Positions 35,486 through 49,073 of a DNA stretch of 64,000 nt are shown here, one piece after another. The notes under the pieces were generated by a model that saw only the letters and a program-made list of their open reading frames with translations, did no database searches and was not told where the DNA came from. The stretch lies in NCBI RefSeq assembly GCF_000001735.4, contig NC_003074.8:1364101-1428100 (forward strand). The letters are read 5' to 3'. Position 1 is the stretch's first letter. Every line of letters begins with the position of its first letter. The translations under genes were made by a program, and so were the position numbers. Origin of the DNA: Arabidopsis thaliana. Lineage: Eukaryota > Streptophyta > Magnoliopsida > Brassicales > Brassicaceae.

Positions 35486-37378
35486 CTGCAGAAAGATTTC
35501 ACCATATTACTTAAAGCTGCAGGCTGCAATCAGCACCACTGAAGGTGAGATTTATGAAGAGCTCATGAAAGTGTTTTAACGGTAAACAAGTATAGAATCT
35601 GACATGCTATGAAAACAGAATCGTTTATCCTCTGTGGTGCTGATTCCAAAAAATTGTTTTTTGATCCTCTGTTTTTACCGCTATGAAAACACAATCGTTT
35701 ATAATGATGAAACATTGCCAGCATACAAATTCACAAAATTTTGTGTGTTTTGACATACAAATGATTCAAAAATAACCCAAAACCTTTATCAGAATCAATT
35801 GTATGTTAAAAAAAAACTGAACTTTGATCAGATTGATAGAAGAAACGAAAAACTAAATAATAAGCTAGCAACATGTATACTATTTCCCTTTTTTTAGAGT
35901 TTCTAAGCCAATCAGAAGGCTCTATTTCGTACCCACTCGCATAAAGAGCGCGTTGCGCGAGTGAGAGCAATTCTGTGGGTAAAACCCCTTTCCAATTCAA
36001 GCCTTTTTCTATCGACGGATTTCTATCCAAATTCTCCATCGCGTGACTTTTTTGTTTTTTTGTTTCTCAAAACCAATTGTTAACCGAACCAAATTCAATT
36101 TTAATTTCAAAACCAAAGTAAACCAAACCGAAATCAATTTCAATTTCAAAACCGATGTAAACCTATTCAAAAGAAAGAGCAACAAAGAGAGGCAAAACAG
36201 ACAAAAAAAAGGGCCTCTAGGAACATAAAGATATCCACGGAGAAGAAGCATACCCAGGACAAAATCTGAGTTTCATTGTAGAAACCAAAACCATCATTAG
36301 TACATACCTCCTCGTGATCTTTGGTTCTCCCTTGTCGCTTAAAAATCCACCACTGTACCATAAGAAGGTCCATTCAGAATTCAGATCATCATTTAGGCAA
36401 TGATATGGTCTTCTTACATCAAGAGACTCCAAAATAGCAAAGGATTGAAAAACACTTGCCTTGTTCGACTTACAGCTGAGAATCGCTGCTTAAAGGGGAA
36501 GAAAATCTGATGGCTAACTTGGAACATCAGCTAGACAAAGACGGATGTGTAGACAATCTACAATGACAAGTAGACAGATTAGAAAATGAAACAGAGCCGA
36601 TTAAGAGATAAGCAAGTAACAGAAGCTAAACTGAAGAATACAAACTCGAGAAACTAAGAAAAAAAGGTTCAAAGTTTTGGAAATTGAATGAAGCAGCACA
36701 CTTACAGTTTCTCCATCTGTCACCGTGAACAAAGTTCAACACATACATCTAAAGCAGCGAGCTTTGCTTCTCTACTATAGAGCTAAAGGTCTCAAATCCT
36801 ACCAATCATCTCAGACAGAGCGTTAGTCTTTTGGAAAGCTTGCAATCATGCTGGAAAGAAGATGTTCTCGTTTTATTTTGCTGTGCACTTATAATTTTTA
36901 AAATAGAGTGACAAGAAAAATGCTATGGTAGACTCGAAATATCTGATTTTCTTTCGCAATGCATAATTGCTGCCTACAAAATTAGAGCGGTCATATAAAA
37001 GTTCTTTAGCACTTGTAAATTGCCGGCACTAGTAACCCATGAGATTCTCTGATTTTAGAAACTAATCTCTTTTTTATGATAAACAGTCATTTCATTTTTA
37101 CTTACAGTAGAAAGCAGACAAAAGTAGTCAATATTTGGCAATACAATCCTACTTTTGTTGTTGTGAAATCACCAATTGACCGATTGTTTAAATACTGATA
37201 AAGAACAAAATCGAAAATCACAAAAACTTTGCTTATGACATGGAAGCTTTGGTTAGAGGTTCTTTCTTTCTACCTATGAATTTAACAAGTAAAGGTAAGG
37301 ACATAAACAGAAATCTGCTTCTCTACTATTACATGGCATCTCAAATAAATTCTGTTTATACTATGTACGATTCTTTAA
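35486..37378. other. Region between exportin pseudogene and HASTY
   Basis: Two minus-strand frames, 35806-36039 (from MENLDRNPSIEKGLNWKG) and 36217-36432 (from MESLDVRRPYHCLNDD), have fairly coding-like composition but I recognise neither. They may be exons or relics of a gene whose 3' part is the exportin pseudogene. 36050-36170 is a degenerate AACCAAA/TTTCAAAACC repeat. HASTY trailer occupies about 37100-37378. Confidence 0.35.
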
Positions 37379-40300
37379 TCATTGTACGAACTCTTCATCC
37401 CACAAAACACCCGCTCCAATTGTTTCTGGAGCGCTTGCGGGTAGCCGCGTTCTTGCTGGAGGCAAAAAAAAAGTAGCCAAGTTTTAGATTCTGTTAAAAA
37501 AAAACAGAGATATCGTGAGCGTGAAGTGAAACTTTGTTACCTGTGACATTGGTGATAACATTCTGACTTTTTTGAGCAGCAAGTGCTTTTAAGTTGTTCC
37601 CAGTACCTAGCAACAACAAGCTCCTCATAAGCTGCTTTTGTTCTTTGGGGCTGCTAGTTTTGGCTGTAGCTTCTTCAAAAGCATGCAAGTCGTTGGGAGT
37701 GAGACACGGGAGCGAAAGCAAAACCTGCTAGCATCAAATCAACAAGATCAAAAAAACCAAGGCAAAATTCATTTACAACAGGTAAAAGGACTCAACCATG
37801 AATGCTTCTGATTGAAACTCACCTGGCGAGGAGCTGGGTCTCTGTCAGAGAGATAGATAAATATTTCACGGCATATATTAACTAAATCAGGGCTGTTAAT
37901 GGCATTGGACTCCATGCCCAAGCCACGAATGACTGCCGAGAACATATCTTTTGAAACAAATTCTCGGAGCTCCACGTTATTTGTTAGTTTAGCTAGAAGA
38001 ACAACAACACCACAAAAGTAACAGACTTTGGTGGTCGCTTCTCCATCTGTCCAGGTAAAAGTTTCTAAACAGATCTGCAGTGCTGGTAGAGCTACGCTTT
38101 TGTGATTCAAGAGGAAACTGCAATCCAATTTGTTTTTTCCCATTATTATCTATTTTATCCAAACAACTTTTAATCTGAAATATAGATGTAGTATACTTAC
38201 CCCACCATAGAGTTGGATCTGAACGCATGCAAATCCGTGAGAGTGGACATGTCCACACGACCAACATGTCCTGAATGTTCCAAAACTGGAACTCCTGTGT
38301 TTAGTCCAGGAGAAGCCATTGTTGAAAAGAGAGTCGCAATCTCCCGAGTTAGATCTCTTAACAGTTTTTCCTCCATCACTTCAAGTTTCATGTCTGATCC
38401 ACTTTGTATGCCAAACAAGTCCGGAACCTTTGCTCTGCCCTCTTGTAGAAGACCTGGCCAGGCGGAGCTGAGAGCTTGCTGACAGTGTATAAACAATGGG
38501 TGCAGAAGCACTCCCAGCCATGACTCCCACATATCCGCCGGACAAGATTTGACTATATAAGTTATAAAGGTATGAATAAACAGCCGAATGTGCCTGAATT
38601 CCATCGACTGCAAATTTTCCATGAGTGCCATTGCAACATAGTTAGCATCTAAGCATTTAAAGAATGTCTCTCCGATGGTTGTTGATAGGCCCAACACGTT
38701 GTATCTAAACATGTAAACAAACACTTATGAGTTTAGATAAATGAGAGAAAAATCAAATGATCAATGCAAGGCTTGCTCAAAGGAGGATACAACAAACTTA
38801 CCCACAATCTCGGATACCTTTCAACCAATTTCGTATATCAGATTCACTTGCCTCGGCTTGTCCTTCCTTAGTTCCTTCGAATGACCCATCAGCATAAACC
38901 GATACGCCTTTTGACAATTTAGGATTTGCTTCACCAAGGAGACTGTATCGCTCAGCATCAGTCATTGTCATTGCCGCCCTCATTTCTGGGGGTAATGTTT
39001 GAAATACAGAGGGAGACCAAAGGGAATGAAGAACACGGAGTAGCTGTAGATGTAAAAAAATGAATGTTGTCATGTTATTCTTGCAAAAACGAAAACGAAA
39101 AAATCATCCCAATATGGCACTAAGGAACTTAATTATGAATTATACTAAGCATGTCCACATTTCCAGGCCATACTTTTAAGAGGGGTGGCAACATCCAAGA
39201 AAGATGATGAGCCATAGGATGTGAAGCTGGAGTTGTCGCAGAGGTCGTGTTCAAATTGCTTTTTCTGTATCCACTTCGCTTGAGTGCTTTCTCAAAGAAT
39301 GTAACAGTGTGGTATATGGACCACATGAAGGATGTGTTGGAGCATAAACGAACAAGACCCATCGGGTCTGATAGATAATTGTTCTGCCACTCTGGTTGGA
39401 TCCACTGTTGACTCAATGGTTCCAATAACCAAGCCAGAACTTCTTGCTGCTGTTGAGCTCTGCGCCAAGATTAGATTATATCTAAGAACATGACAAATCT
39501 GAAGCAGGAGATATGCAATATAGTAAACTTCATTTTTGAATCAAACATTACCCTGCTGAGGAAGCCATAACAAGAAATGCTTCACCCAGAATGTTATGCT
39601 CCCCACGGAGTAAAGTTCCTTCTTTTGCCAAGTACCCCATTGTATCAGCAATACCCTGCACAAAATTATGACAGTATGACAGTTGACATGACTTTTTTGT
39701 GCTATAGATTATCCAGAGAGGCCACTAAGAAAATGAAAAATAAGAATTCTGCCACCAAAATGATAAAGGTATCTTCCCCAGAGAGAAAGTAGCCATATAA
39801 TGTCATAAATCATGATACTCGAGAGTATGATAAAGGTATCTTCCAGAGAGAAGGTAGCCATAAAATTGAGTGGTGGTATATCCATATATCACACCGCACA
39901 AGCTTAACTAAACATAAATTCTTCAAACAATTCTCCAACGTTTACTGATATGAGTTCCTAAATGTAGTTTGTGAGAGATCAAAGCTACCTTCATGTGAGG
40001 CAGAACACTTTTTTCTGCAGCTTTGGCTATTCTTATGAAAGATGTGCAAATCTGCAATCTTGCAGCTCTAGATGTACTAGTAGCTGGATCCTGCCAAAGA
40101 AACAAGCTATTAGATAACTCATCCACACCTTGACATGTGCAATGTCAAAAAGTTGAAAACGTCTTATTTGTATATACGAGCGCATGTATGTAAAATAAAT
40201 ACAAAAATAATAAAAATAAACCTTCACAACGTGTGGAAGAGAGGTGAGAAGCTCAAATAATTTATTGATGAGACTTCCAACTGCATCTGGAAAATACTTG

Positions 40301-43300
40301 AGAAAGGGACCCATTGCATCCAGATAGTGGACATGCACTTTCATAAGTTCTGGTTCATTCCATTTCAAAGAGAGAAGCTGCTGAAGCAATCCTGGGCCAT
40401 CAACAGCACAATACCGAGTATTAGTATTGTACAAGCCCAGACATAGTAAACAAAACTTGAGAATGTGAATAAATGCTGCAATATACCCTCAAATATTCCA
40501 CGTAATGCATAATGAACTTCAGAACTTCCACCAGCAAACTCATTTGATCCATCAAAAAGCGTTGCCACAATACAGTCAAGTGCTAATTGCTGGCTGTCCA
40601 TCACTGCTACATGCTGAGAATGTTTTTACCATGAGTTTAAATAAGAACTGGATCATCAAAGAGGCCTCCATATAGCAGAAATCTAAGAGTGCATGTTTGT
40701 CAAAGGAAGTCAACAGAGGAAAACAAGTGCTCGAGACAAAACCTGAAGAGGAGCTGGAGAAGCCAATAGGTGCTTAATGAGTGTAATCACCCTTTCAGAT
40801 ATTTTGGTACTGGAGATGAGAGGCTTGTGAGAAGCAGTAAGCTTGATCAATTCTAGCTGCACGAAAGAAAGAAGTTTCTAGTTAAGTGTTTTTCTGGAAA
40901 GTAATACCCAATGCATTTGATTCAGGAACATACAAGCTTTGATCGGTACGGGCCAAAGTCTCCCTTCCCTTCAAATTCATCACTCCAGAGTTCTAGGGGC
41001 CCAAGCGAAAGAGCAATTCCAGTAGGAACTTTTTCTTTCTTGAGCATCCGCTGGAAAGATACGTCCAGTATAGCGCTCGAGATGTCATCATTAATAAGAC
41101 TTAAAGTCTTTTTCTTTTCACTATCAACCTGGCTTGAACTATCATCACCGCCAGTTGATGATCCCCCACCACTTGGATAAGTCGCAGCCTTGGGTTTTGG
41201 AAGTAAATCCCGCATCAGTGACTAAAACCCAAAAGGAAAAAGACGCTGAAATTAGCAGCAAATATGTCTGTCTTAGAAATTTCCCAATGAAGAAGGTTGG
41301 ATTAGAGAAGACCACATACCAGCCAAAAGAGAAGTGCCTCGAAGTGAAGGCCCAACTTGAAGTGTTGGAAAAAGCCAAGCATCTATACCAATACAAACGA
41401 TTAAGGCAACATAAACACAACATGATTATTTTGTGGGGAAAAAACACTACTAATGCATAATATTATTGCTAACATGAATAGAACGATTTTAAAGTTATAA
41501 TTGGCTTAGATCCCTCAAAATATATCAGCAAGCATTCAAAATTTAGTATACACTTGGAATCGGGTCATTCAAGAACTAAAATAATATCTCAAACTTATTC
41601 TGTTTCAGAATGCCATTGCAACACAGACAGCGGGTTTTTTTCCAATATAAATTAATAGCTCCACCTTCTTCACTGAAAACATCCATTTAAGTATCAAAAT
41701 AACACATTAAAAATACGAGATCAGTACCTGCTGAAGATAAACAGCCATAACACCACCATCAGAAGAGATGCTTTGCAAGTTAGTTGAGCCTAAAGAGGCC
41801 ATACTCTCACACATGCATACAGCAAAATCATAATCATTGTCATCTATAACGCTAGAACTTGAGGAGGATCTACATAAGAATTCTCTGGAGGCATTCGTCA
41901 GAATCTGAAACAAATTGCTAATTGCAGAATCGAACTCTGCAGTAGAAGCATCACTGGGTCTTTTTCTGCAGACAAGAAAAGCAAACAAAAATTAAAGCTG
42001 TCTATTCGTGCTCACGTAAGCACATCAGATCAAACAACCCAGTTGCATACCTTGAGCAGACGAGTTTGAAAACCTCACAAGCATGAAGACGGAAGTCAGA
42101 AGAAGAAAGTAAGAAGCTGCACCTGTTATGAGTATCCGAGCACGTCATCAGCAAGATATAATGCAGGGCTAATATCAATATAACAATCTTCTTAAGGGTG
42201 TGAACAAAAATCGTACCCACTAAGAATTCCATATCTGGCAAGATCTGGAACAGGAGCCCACTCAGTGTATGCAACGATGGCATTCAAGCAAGCTATAACT
42301 ACATCTGCATGCTGTTTTGCCAAGTCAAAGTGCTGCATACCAGCTTCACTCATTGCAGCTCCAAAGTGTCTCTCAAGAAGCTGCATTTTTGGTATATTCA
42401 GCAAATTACCACAGCAACAAAACAACTTTACTGAAAGGAATTTATCGGTGGCATACATTATACAATAAAGGCAAAATCTCAGGCAACGATTGAGTAAGTC
42501 CCCGCAACAATAGCCTACGCCTGTCACCTGAAGAGATGTCCAATACAGAAGTTAGACAGGAGGATGAAAAGATTTATAACCCAAAAAGTGATATGCATTT
42601 TTGGATTGAGTATAACTAAACTGAAAAGCATAAGGTGAGCACAAAAAATTACAAGACTAACAAATATTAGCATACGGGTCTGTCCATAACCGATTCAATT
42701 TGGCTTAACCTAAACTTCAAGATTAGAAAAAGCTTCCCCCTGTGGACAGACTACTACGAAAATAAAGTGTATGCTAATCGTAAATACCTTCCAAGTCGTC
42801 ATTGTAAATTGTAATATCTTCAGGAAGCCATCTAAGAGTCATCAATACCAATTCAGCCTATTGTTTAAGAAAAGAAGATGGGAACACTTTCAATGATTGC
42901 CGCGATAAATAAAACACTAAAGTAAATAAATGAAAGAACATTTTACTTGTAAGGGGCCCTGAGCAGACAATGAAGTTAATAAAGTAAATATCTCTTGCCA
43001 ACGATCAGGGCCTTCTCTTCTAACAATCTGCAAATAAGATAAAGATATCAATCTGAGAAAGTGAACGGGAACAAGTAGCAATGATCATAGCAAGTGAAAA
43101 AAACTCGGACCAATTAGAACTCTTACCTCAGCTACAAGGGCAGCAGACTGACTCTTAAGAGGCCAATTCTCGCTTGCATTAGCAACCTCTGACATTAGTT
43201 CGATAGAAAGATTAACAAGACCCCTGCACTCCGGAGGACTTAATTCGTCCCATCGTAGTCTAACCAAATGCTGCAAAAGAAAGATAGCTTCACCATAAGG

Positions 43301-43995
43301 TTTCTTCTATGCTCTTGCCTTCAGAACCTAAAATTGTGATTTATAAGTAAAAGAAAATAAAAAATCACAAACCTGTAGCATCTTAAAAGCATGGAGACGA
43401 ATTTCTGAAGACCACTCTTTTTTCACAAGATGAAAAGAAGTCTTTGCCAAAACCCTGACATCTCCAGATTTTACCTGCAAGTATTTTTCAAAGACCGCAC
43501 ATTACTCAATCAAACACCATCATAACAGTGCACCAACTTTCAACAGCTAATTGAACAAAATTAGGTTAAGATAATAAACAACTCTTCCGACAACACAGTT
43601 TTATCTTTCTGACCAAAAAGGTAGGAAATTTCCAATTAGAACCAACTCGAGCTCAATCAATCAATCAAATCAGACAAAAAAAAACGTTTGCGTATATGTT
43701 CCAAGAGATCAAATCATCGAAACGAATAAAAAGCTCAATTTTTTAATTAAACCCCAAAGTACAACAAATCCTCCTTTAAGCTTGATCACACCAGCTACAT
43801 CATCATTATATGCAACATGCAACATAAGTACGCAAATCGATTACAGAAAACTAAAAGCGAGCAAATTGAGACAGAACAAATTACAGAATCCAGGAATTGG
43901 ACCGCCGATTTGCGAGTGTCGGACGTGGAGCTGAAATCGACGACGGCGAGAATCGCTCGAGCCACATTACTTGCCGTGGAGTTGCTATCTTCCAT
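37379..43995 (-). CDS. HST: HASTY, exportin-5 homologue
   Basis: Importin-beta family transport receptor of about 1,200 residues, needed for normal miRNA accumulation and for phase change and leaf and flower form. Many short exons on the minus strand. The start is MEDSNSTASNVARA at 43995; an in-frame upstream ATG at 44034 exists but would add a 13-residue leader I consider non-native. N-terminal importin-beta-type helices follow (HLVRLRWDELSPPECRGL near 43085-43276), then HEAT-like repeats throughout, including SWPLKSQSAALVAEI-like, HFDLAKQHADVVIACLNAI (42192-42380), the Ser-rich SSSSVIDDNDYDF loop, and FRHIRLFIHTFITYIVKSCP (38560). The last exon ends GAGVLWDEEFVQ. No Ran-binding residues can be scored by eye. 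Expected At3g05040. Confidence 0.95.
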
Positions 43996-44688
43996 TACTT
44001 GCGACGAATAATTACCAAAAGTAGAGATTCCCACACTTTCTTCTGCAACTCGTCTTGCAGAATCTCTGATTTGGCTTTGGGTTTTGGGGTTTAGAGCAAA
44101 CGCATCGGTAGTTTCTTAATAGAAACTCTAACTATTAAAGACAAGAAAAACAAATAAAAATTAAAATAAAGATGAGAGAGAATCTCTAAAATTCCTAAAT
44201 CAAAGATCGATCCTATAAATTCACATTAGTGGTTTGCATATATTAAATAAATAGAATATAATTATAAAATTAAAATATTATTATTTTTTGATTTTGTAGA
44301 AACTTTCACGATCCTAAGCGTTGGAGTTGCTCTTATGTCTCTAAATTAATAAGTTTTAGGTCTCTCTATATACGAAAGCTACGATTTTTATTGGCATCTA
44401 TACCAATATACATATTTTCAATTTCAAAAACATTTATATTACGTCAACTCTTACAATAATGACGTAGGCTTCTAGAACAATAAATATAAGGATCAAATAA
44501 ATAATTTACATAGAATGTAAATTAATTCCTCTCATTTCTGTGTTTTGTCAATTCTCTTGTACAATACACATAACAACCAAATAAAGAACATATAACCCAC
44601 CAAAAAGATAAAATTTGGAATTTTGTTTTTTTCTCAATCTATCAAAAAGGAAACTTTTGAAATTTGGAGATGAATAATAATTATTATC
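43996..44688. other. HASTY promoter and trailer of the kinase gene
   Basis: HASTY leader and promoter to roughly 44250, then AT-rich DNA and the 3' UTR of the kinase. The words near 44310-44340 (CGTTGGAGTTGCTC) look like the end of a degenerate MITE, but I could not find its partner end. Confidence 0.5.
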
Positions 44689-47094
44689 TCAAACAACGAT
44701 TCTTTTGCCTTTGACCTTAGAAGCCATTCTTCTCTCTTTGTTAATATCGTTTCTTCTCCTTGTGGTTGAGTCAGGTGCTCCAATGGGAGCCAAAGGGCCT
44801 GACCAAGTTTGAAATGGCTCTTTGGAGTATGATGATGTGAATGAGTTTGTGCTATACGGTATCTCTGATGGATCCAGTCGCCTTGAAGATCCCACCTGAA
44901 AACCGAGTGACCCGTCTTGATGCGGTGGAGGAAACTTCTCGCTCTTGCTCTTTGCATTCGCGTGTGTGATCATACGCATCCTCTGTTTTAAGAGAACAAG
45001 TTCAAAGTACTCAAGACATTAACCAATCAAAGATTCACTTCTTTTTTTGTTTTAAATTCTTACATCAATGTTAGACTGGTTCTCGGCGTTGGCTTCAGGA
45101 GCCGGCATTGCTCTTGGGGCTCGTTCTCGGGGTCTCATTCTTCTTCCGCTCTCTCCTTGGGCCTTGCGCGCTTCTCTTTGTCTGCAGAAATGAATACATC
45201 TCTCAAGCAACCATATACCAAACCAAAACATATTCTGACTAAAACTGAGATTGTACCAAACCTATCCATACTAGAACAGAAACGCTTTACCTCCGATACT
45301 CTTCGTCTCGTCTCTTGGCATCAATCTCTTTACTTGGAGGATATTTCGGGAGATCAGAAGGTTGACATGCCAATGGCTCCGTCGTGAAGAACTGCACAAC
45401 AACAACAACAAAATCGGCCATGGAAGTTTTAACCACTATCAAGTCACACGCCTAAAGATTCACAAGTTCCAAGCATTTTTCATTCTTAGCGTCACTCTCA
45501 TTTCTGTAATCTAACTTGATACCCCTAACTAGTTTGTTCTATTCAAAGTTTCAAAATTTCCATTGCAAAAAACTTACATCACTCATCAACACATCTGTAG
45601 CTGTCTGGCGTTCAGCTGGATCGAGCGCTAGAAGCGTATCGAGTAGAGAAAGCGCCTCAGGAGAGAAATCTTTGTAAACCTCTCTTATTCTTCTCTTATA
45701 CTGTGGTAAAGGCTTGTGATGAGCATGCTTATGAGTAGAAGGAAGTCTAATCTTCTTCCAATATTCTTCTGAAGGCGATCCACATAACTTATATATCCTA
45801 TGCAACTGCTCGACCTGCTCGTGAACATTAAGCCAGTTCACATTTCATATGAAATAACTCAAATCGGAAAGAAAAAGATCATTACTTGAGAACTAACCTC
45901 GTTACGACCTGGCATTATCGCTCTACCAGCTAATAACTCAGCTAAAATGCAACCAGCACTCCACAAATCAACTCCGACACTGTACTCAACAACACCATGA
46001 AGAAGCTCTGGTGATCTGTACCATAAAGTAACAACCCGATTCGTCATCTCTTGCCTCTTACTCGCATCAAAAAACGTTGCAAGCCCGAAATCACCTATTC
46101 TAAGAACTCCACCGTCATCTATAAGAAGGTTTGATCCTTTAATATCACGGTGTAGAACTCCTCGGTTATGGCAATGCTCGAGCCCTGAAAGTAGTTGCTT
46201 CATATAGCATTTAACCTGAAAACATAGACATTATTAACAAGGTTAGGATCTGCCTCGGATTTTGTATTTGTGAATCTATTTCACCAAGGCCTAACCTGTT
46301 GCTCAGTGAATTTTATCTCCGGGCTAGCGGCGAGACCAGCTAAATCATGATCCATATAACGGAAAACCAAGTATAAACTACTCGACATCCTCGAAGTAAC
46401 CAAACCTTCCAATTTAATGACATTAGGATGATCCAATCTCCTCAAAATCAGAATCTCTCTAGCCATAAATTTTAAACTCTCCCGTTCATTAACATCACAC
46501 CGCACTTTCTTTAAAGCCACAATGTTTCCTGTCAGCGAATCTTTCGCCTTGTACACATTACTATACGTTCCTGATCCAATCTACACACACACACACACAT
46601 AACCAACAAACTTCAATTACCCAAAATCATTGCAAAGAACAAACAAAAACAGATTTTGATCTCACCTTATCAATCTTCTCAAAGGAATCCGCTTTTCTTG
46701 GAAGCCATCCGCTTAACGCTTCCCCACAAACTTCAGACAACCACGAGGGCCATCCAGCAGCAACTTGCTCACCGAGCAAATTCTTTGGCGGGTTGCTCCG
46801 TCTCGGGTCAGGAGGCTTAGACCTTTTTCTTTCGCCTTTCGATTTCCTCTCCTTGGCCTCAGTCACAACAAAGCCATTCTCTTTCTTCTGATCCACAACA
46901 TCTTCATGATTCCTAACTTCCTCACCATTAGAAGCAGAAGCAACAACAACAGCACTAGTGCTCTCTGTTGTTTCGGTTTTGGTCACAGACACATTGTTAA
47001 CTTGATGTCGATTAGACTCAATCCTAGTACTAACTTCGTCTCTAGACCCAGAAACTGATCCTGATGATCCGGGTCGACCCAATACACAACCCAT
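44689..47094 (-). CDS. CDK-like Ser/Thr protein kinase with N-terminal acylation signal
   Basis: The start MGCVLGRPGSSGS at 47094 carries Gly2 for N-myristoylation and Cys3 for palmitoylation, suggesting membrane attachment. An acidic, Ser-rich N-terminal region with NLS-like KSKGERKRSKPPDPR follows, and then the kinase domain: glycine loop IGSGTYSNV, VALKKV with the catalytic Lys, a FMAREI helix in place of the CDK PSTAIRE, HRDIKGSNLL, GDFGLA, and VTLWYRSPELL. All catalytic residues are present. The C-terminal extension is basic and disordered, ending KVKGKRIVV. This layout is that of the plant CDK-like/CDKC-related kinases with long N-termini. The leader extends to about 47880 and contains introns. 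Expected At3g05050; substrates unknown. Confidence 0.9.
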
Positions 47095-49073
47095 CTCATC
47101 AAACAAACCTTCATTTGCTCAACATGTTTCTAAAAGAGAGATCTCTGACTCAATCAAACCTCTTTGAATCAACTTTGACTGCAACACACACACATACATG
47201 AAAAATTGAAACAGAAAAAATCAGAAAACAAACAAGAAAATTGATTCCAACTAGAAACACATCGAAGATCAGATTTGACTAAAACAGGAGACTTAGAGAA
47301 AAGGGTTGGTGAAATTTACTTACTTTATGATCGAGGAGAAGCGAAATTCTGGACCAAGCTGGTCAAATCTGAGACTTGAACAGAGAAAGAAAATTAAACC
47401 CTAGTTTTAAGACAGGAGACAAGTCAAAGGAAGGTAAAGATCTGAAACTTGTTTAGAATTTAGACACAACACAAAGCTGACTCAAACTCAAAGAGACAAC
47501 GAAAATAGGAATGAAATGAGGGATGATTTCAAAAACTCCACAAAGAGAGGCAAAAAGATAAAGGAAAAGGAAAAGAAATGGAGTCCAAGAAGATTTTAAA
47601 AATGAAACCTTTAAAGCATACACAAAAAAAGAAGAAAGAAAAATCAATTAGGGCTTTGGAGAAAAGGCAAGGTGATACATACACATATACAACAGAGTCG
47701 TAGACCAATAATAACTCTACTATTGTTTAAGAAGGAAGAAAGAGACCAACTTGGGTAAAAATGTCTCAAGGAGAAGAAGGATTCGTTGAACTGCTCTTCG
47801 AATTTTACTTGAAAAAGAACTCTCTTTAGTTTTCTGCGAATCAGACAAGAAAAAGGAATAAATAGAAACAGACGAAGATCTGTTGGCTCTTTGTTATTAT
47901 TATTATTATGTGTAAGTAATTGTTTTTGGACGCAACACCAATACGGTCAAAAAGGCTCAAAGTTACTACTCTTCTTCAGCCCCCACCAACTTAAAAACCT
48001 CTGAGCACCATTTTGTACTCATTTCTTCTCTCTTTTCTCTATCACAATTTTCAATTTTAAAAATTTGTGGAGTACTATAAGTCTATAAAGTTTGGGGGAG
48101 ATTTTAATGTGTAAGAGGTCCAATGGTGTTAAAGAAGTGGTTTTCTCAATGACATTAGAATATTAAAACTGATCTATAATTTTGTTGGTCAAAAACAATA
48201 TATTACTTAGCATATGTAAAGAATATTTGGTATGTACCCACCTAATTTTGGAATTTATTATTAAAATAAACACTAAGAGTTTTTTTTAATATTAAAATAG
48301 GAATTGGAAAAACAAATAAAATAAGAAATATGGTATGTAATGAGAGTTTACTTCATCTATCCAATCAAAGAAGCTCCTTTATCAAGACTCTATTGTAAAC
48401 CAAACAAGGAACAAAAGCTTAAGGAACTAATGATTTACGTCTGTCCTTTAGAATTAGCCATTTTATTTCTTTTATGACTTAAAGCTACATATATTATCTA
48501 TTTATTCATTCATTCCCAGCATTATTGCTAACTACTATGTATTCTTGTAGACGATATACTAATTTTATTGACCTCATTAATTTGATTAAAATCTTGCCAG
48601 ACAATAACCAAAGATAAACATGCATAGTCAACAAAGAGAAATACGATCATGAAAAAGATACTAACGCCTGTAAAAAATCTTTAAAATCAAAACAAAATCA
48701 AAGAGTATTTTATTTGGTGAATCTACAGACACGTTTAGTAGCAAAAAACTATTTGATTTTTTCAGAATATATTATTTTTCTTCAATTCTTTCCTCTTCCA
48801 GATATATATAAATCATGCAAGAAGAATATTGTACAACTACAAACTATAAATTGAAAAAAGAGTTCCAAAATTAATAATCTAGAGTCTGGAAGGCTAGAAC
48901 AAAAATAAAGTTCGGGTGAAAAGGATTTAAATATGAATCCATCATTCAAAATGACGATTTCAGAAAATTTAAGTTTCATCTTAAAACACCTATTCCTCTA
49001 GATAAAATGCAATTCAACAAAAACAGTTATTAATCTTACACTCAAGAGATTTCTCAAAATCGGTTTCTCTCCC
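47095..49073. other. Kinase leader and AT-rich intergenic DNA
   Basis: 47095-47880 is the kinase 5' leader with an intron (47180-47330 region). A TTA microsatellite lies near 47895-47910. 47950-49000 is AT-rich without a supported gene. The NOP58 trailer begins before 49074. Confidence 0.6.

Noticed and set aside
43995-44034. HASTY start 13 codons further upstream
   Set aside because: The extra residues do not resemble the known HASTY N-terminus; MEDSNSTASN is the recognised start.
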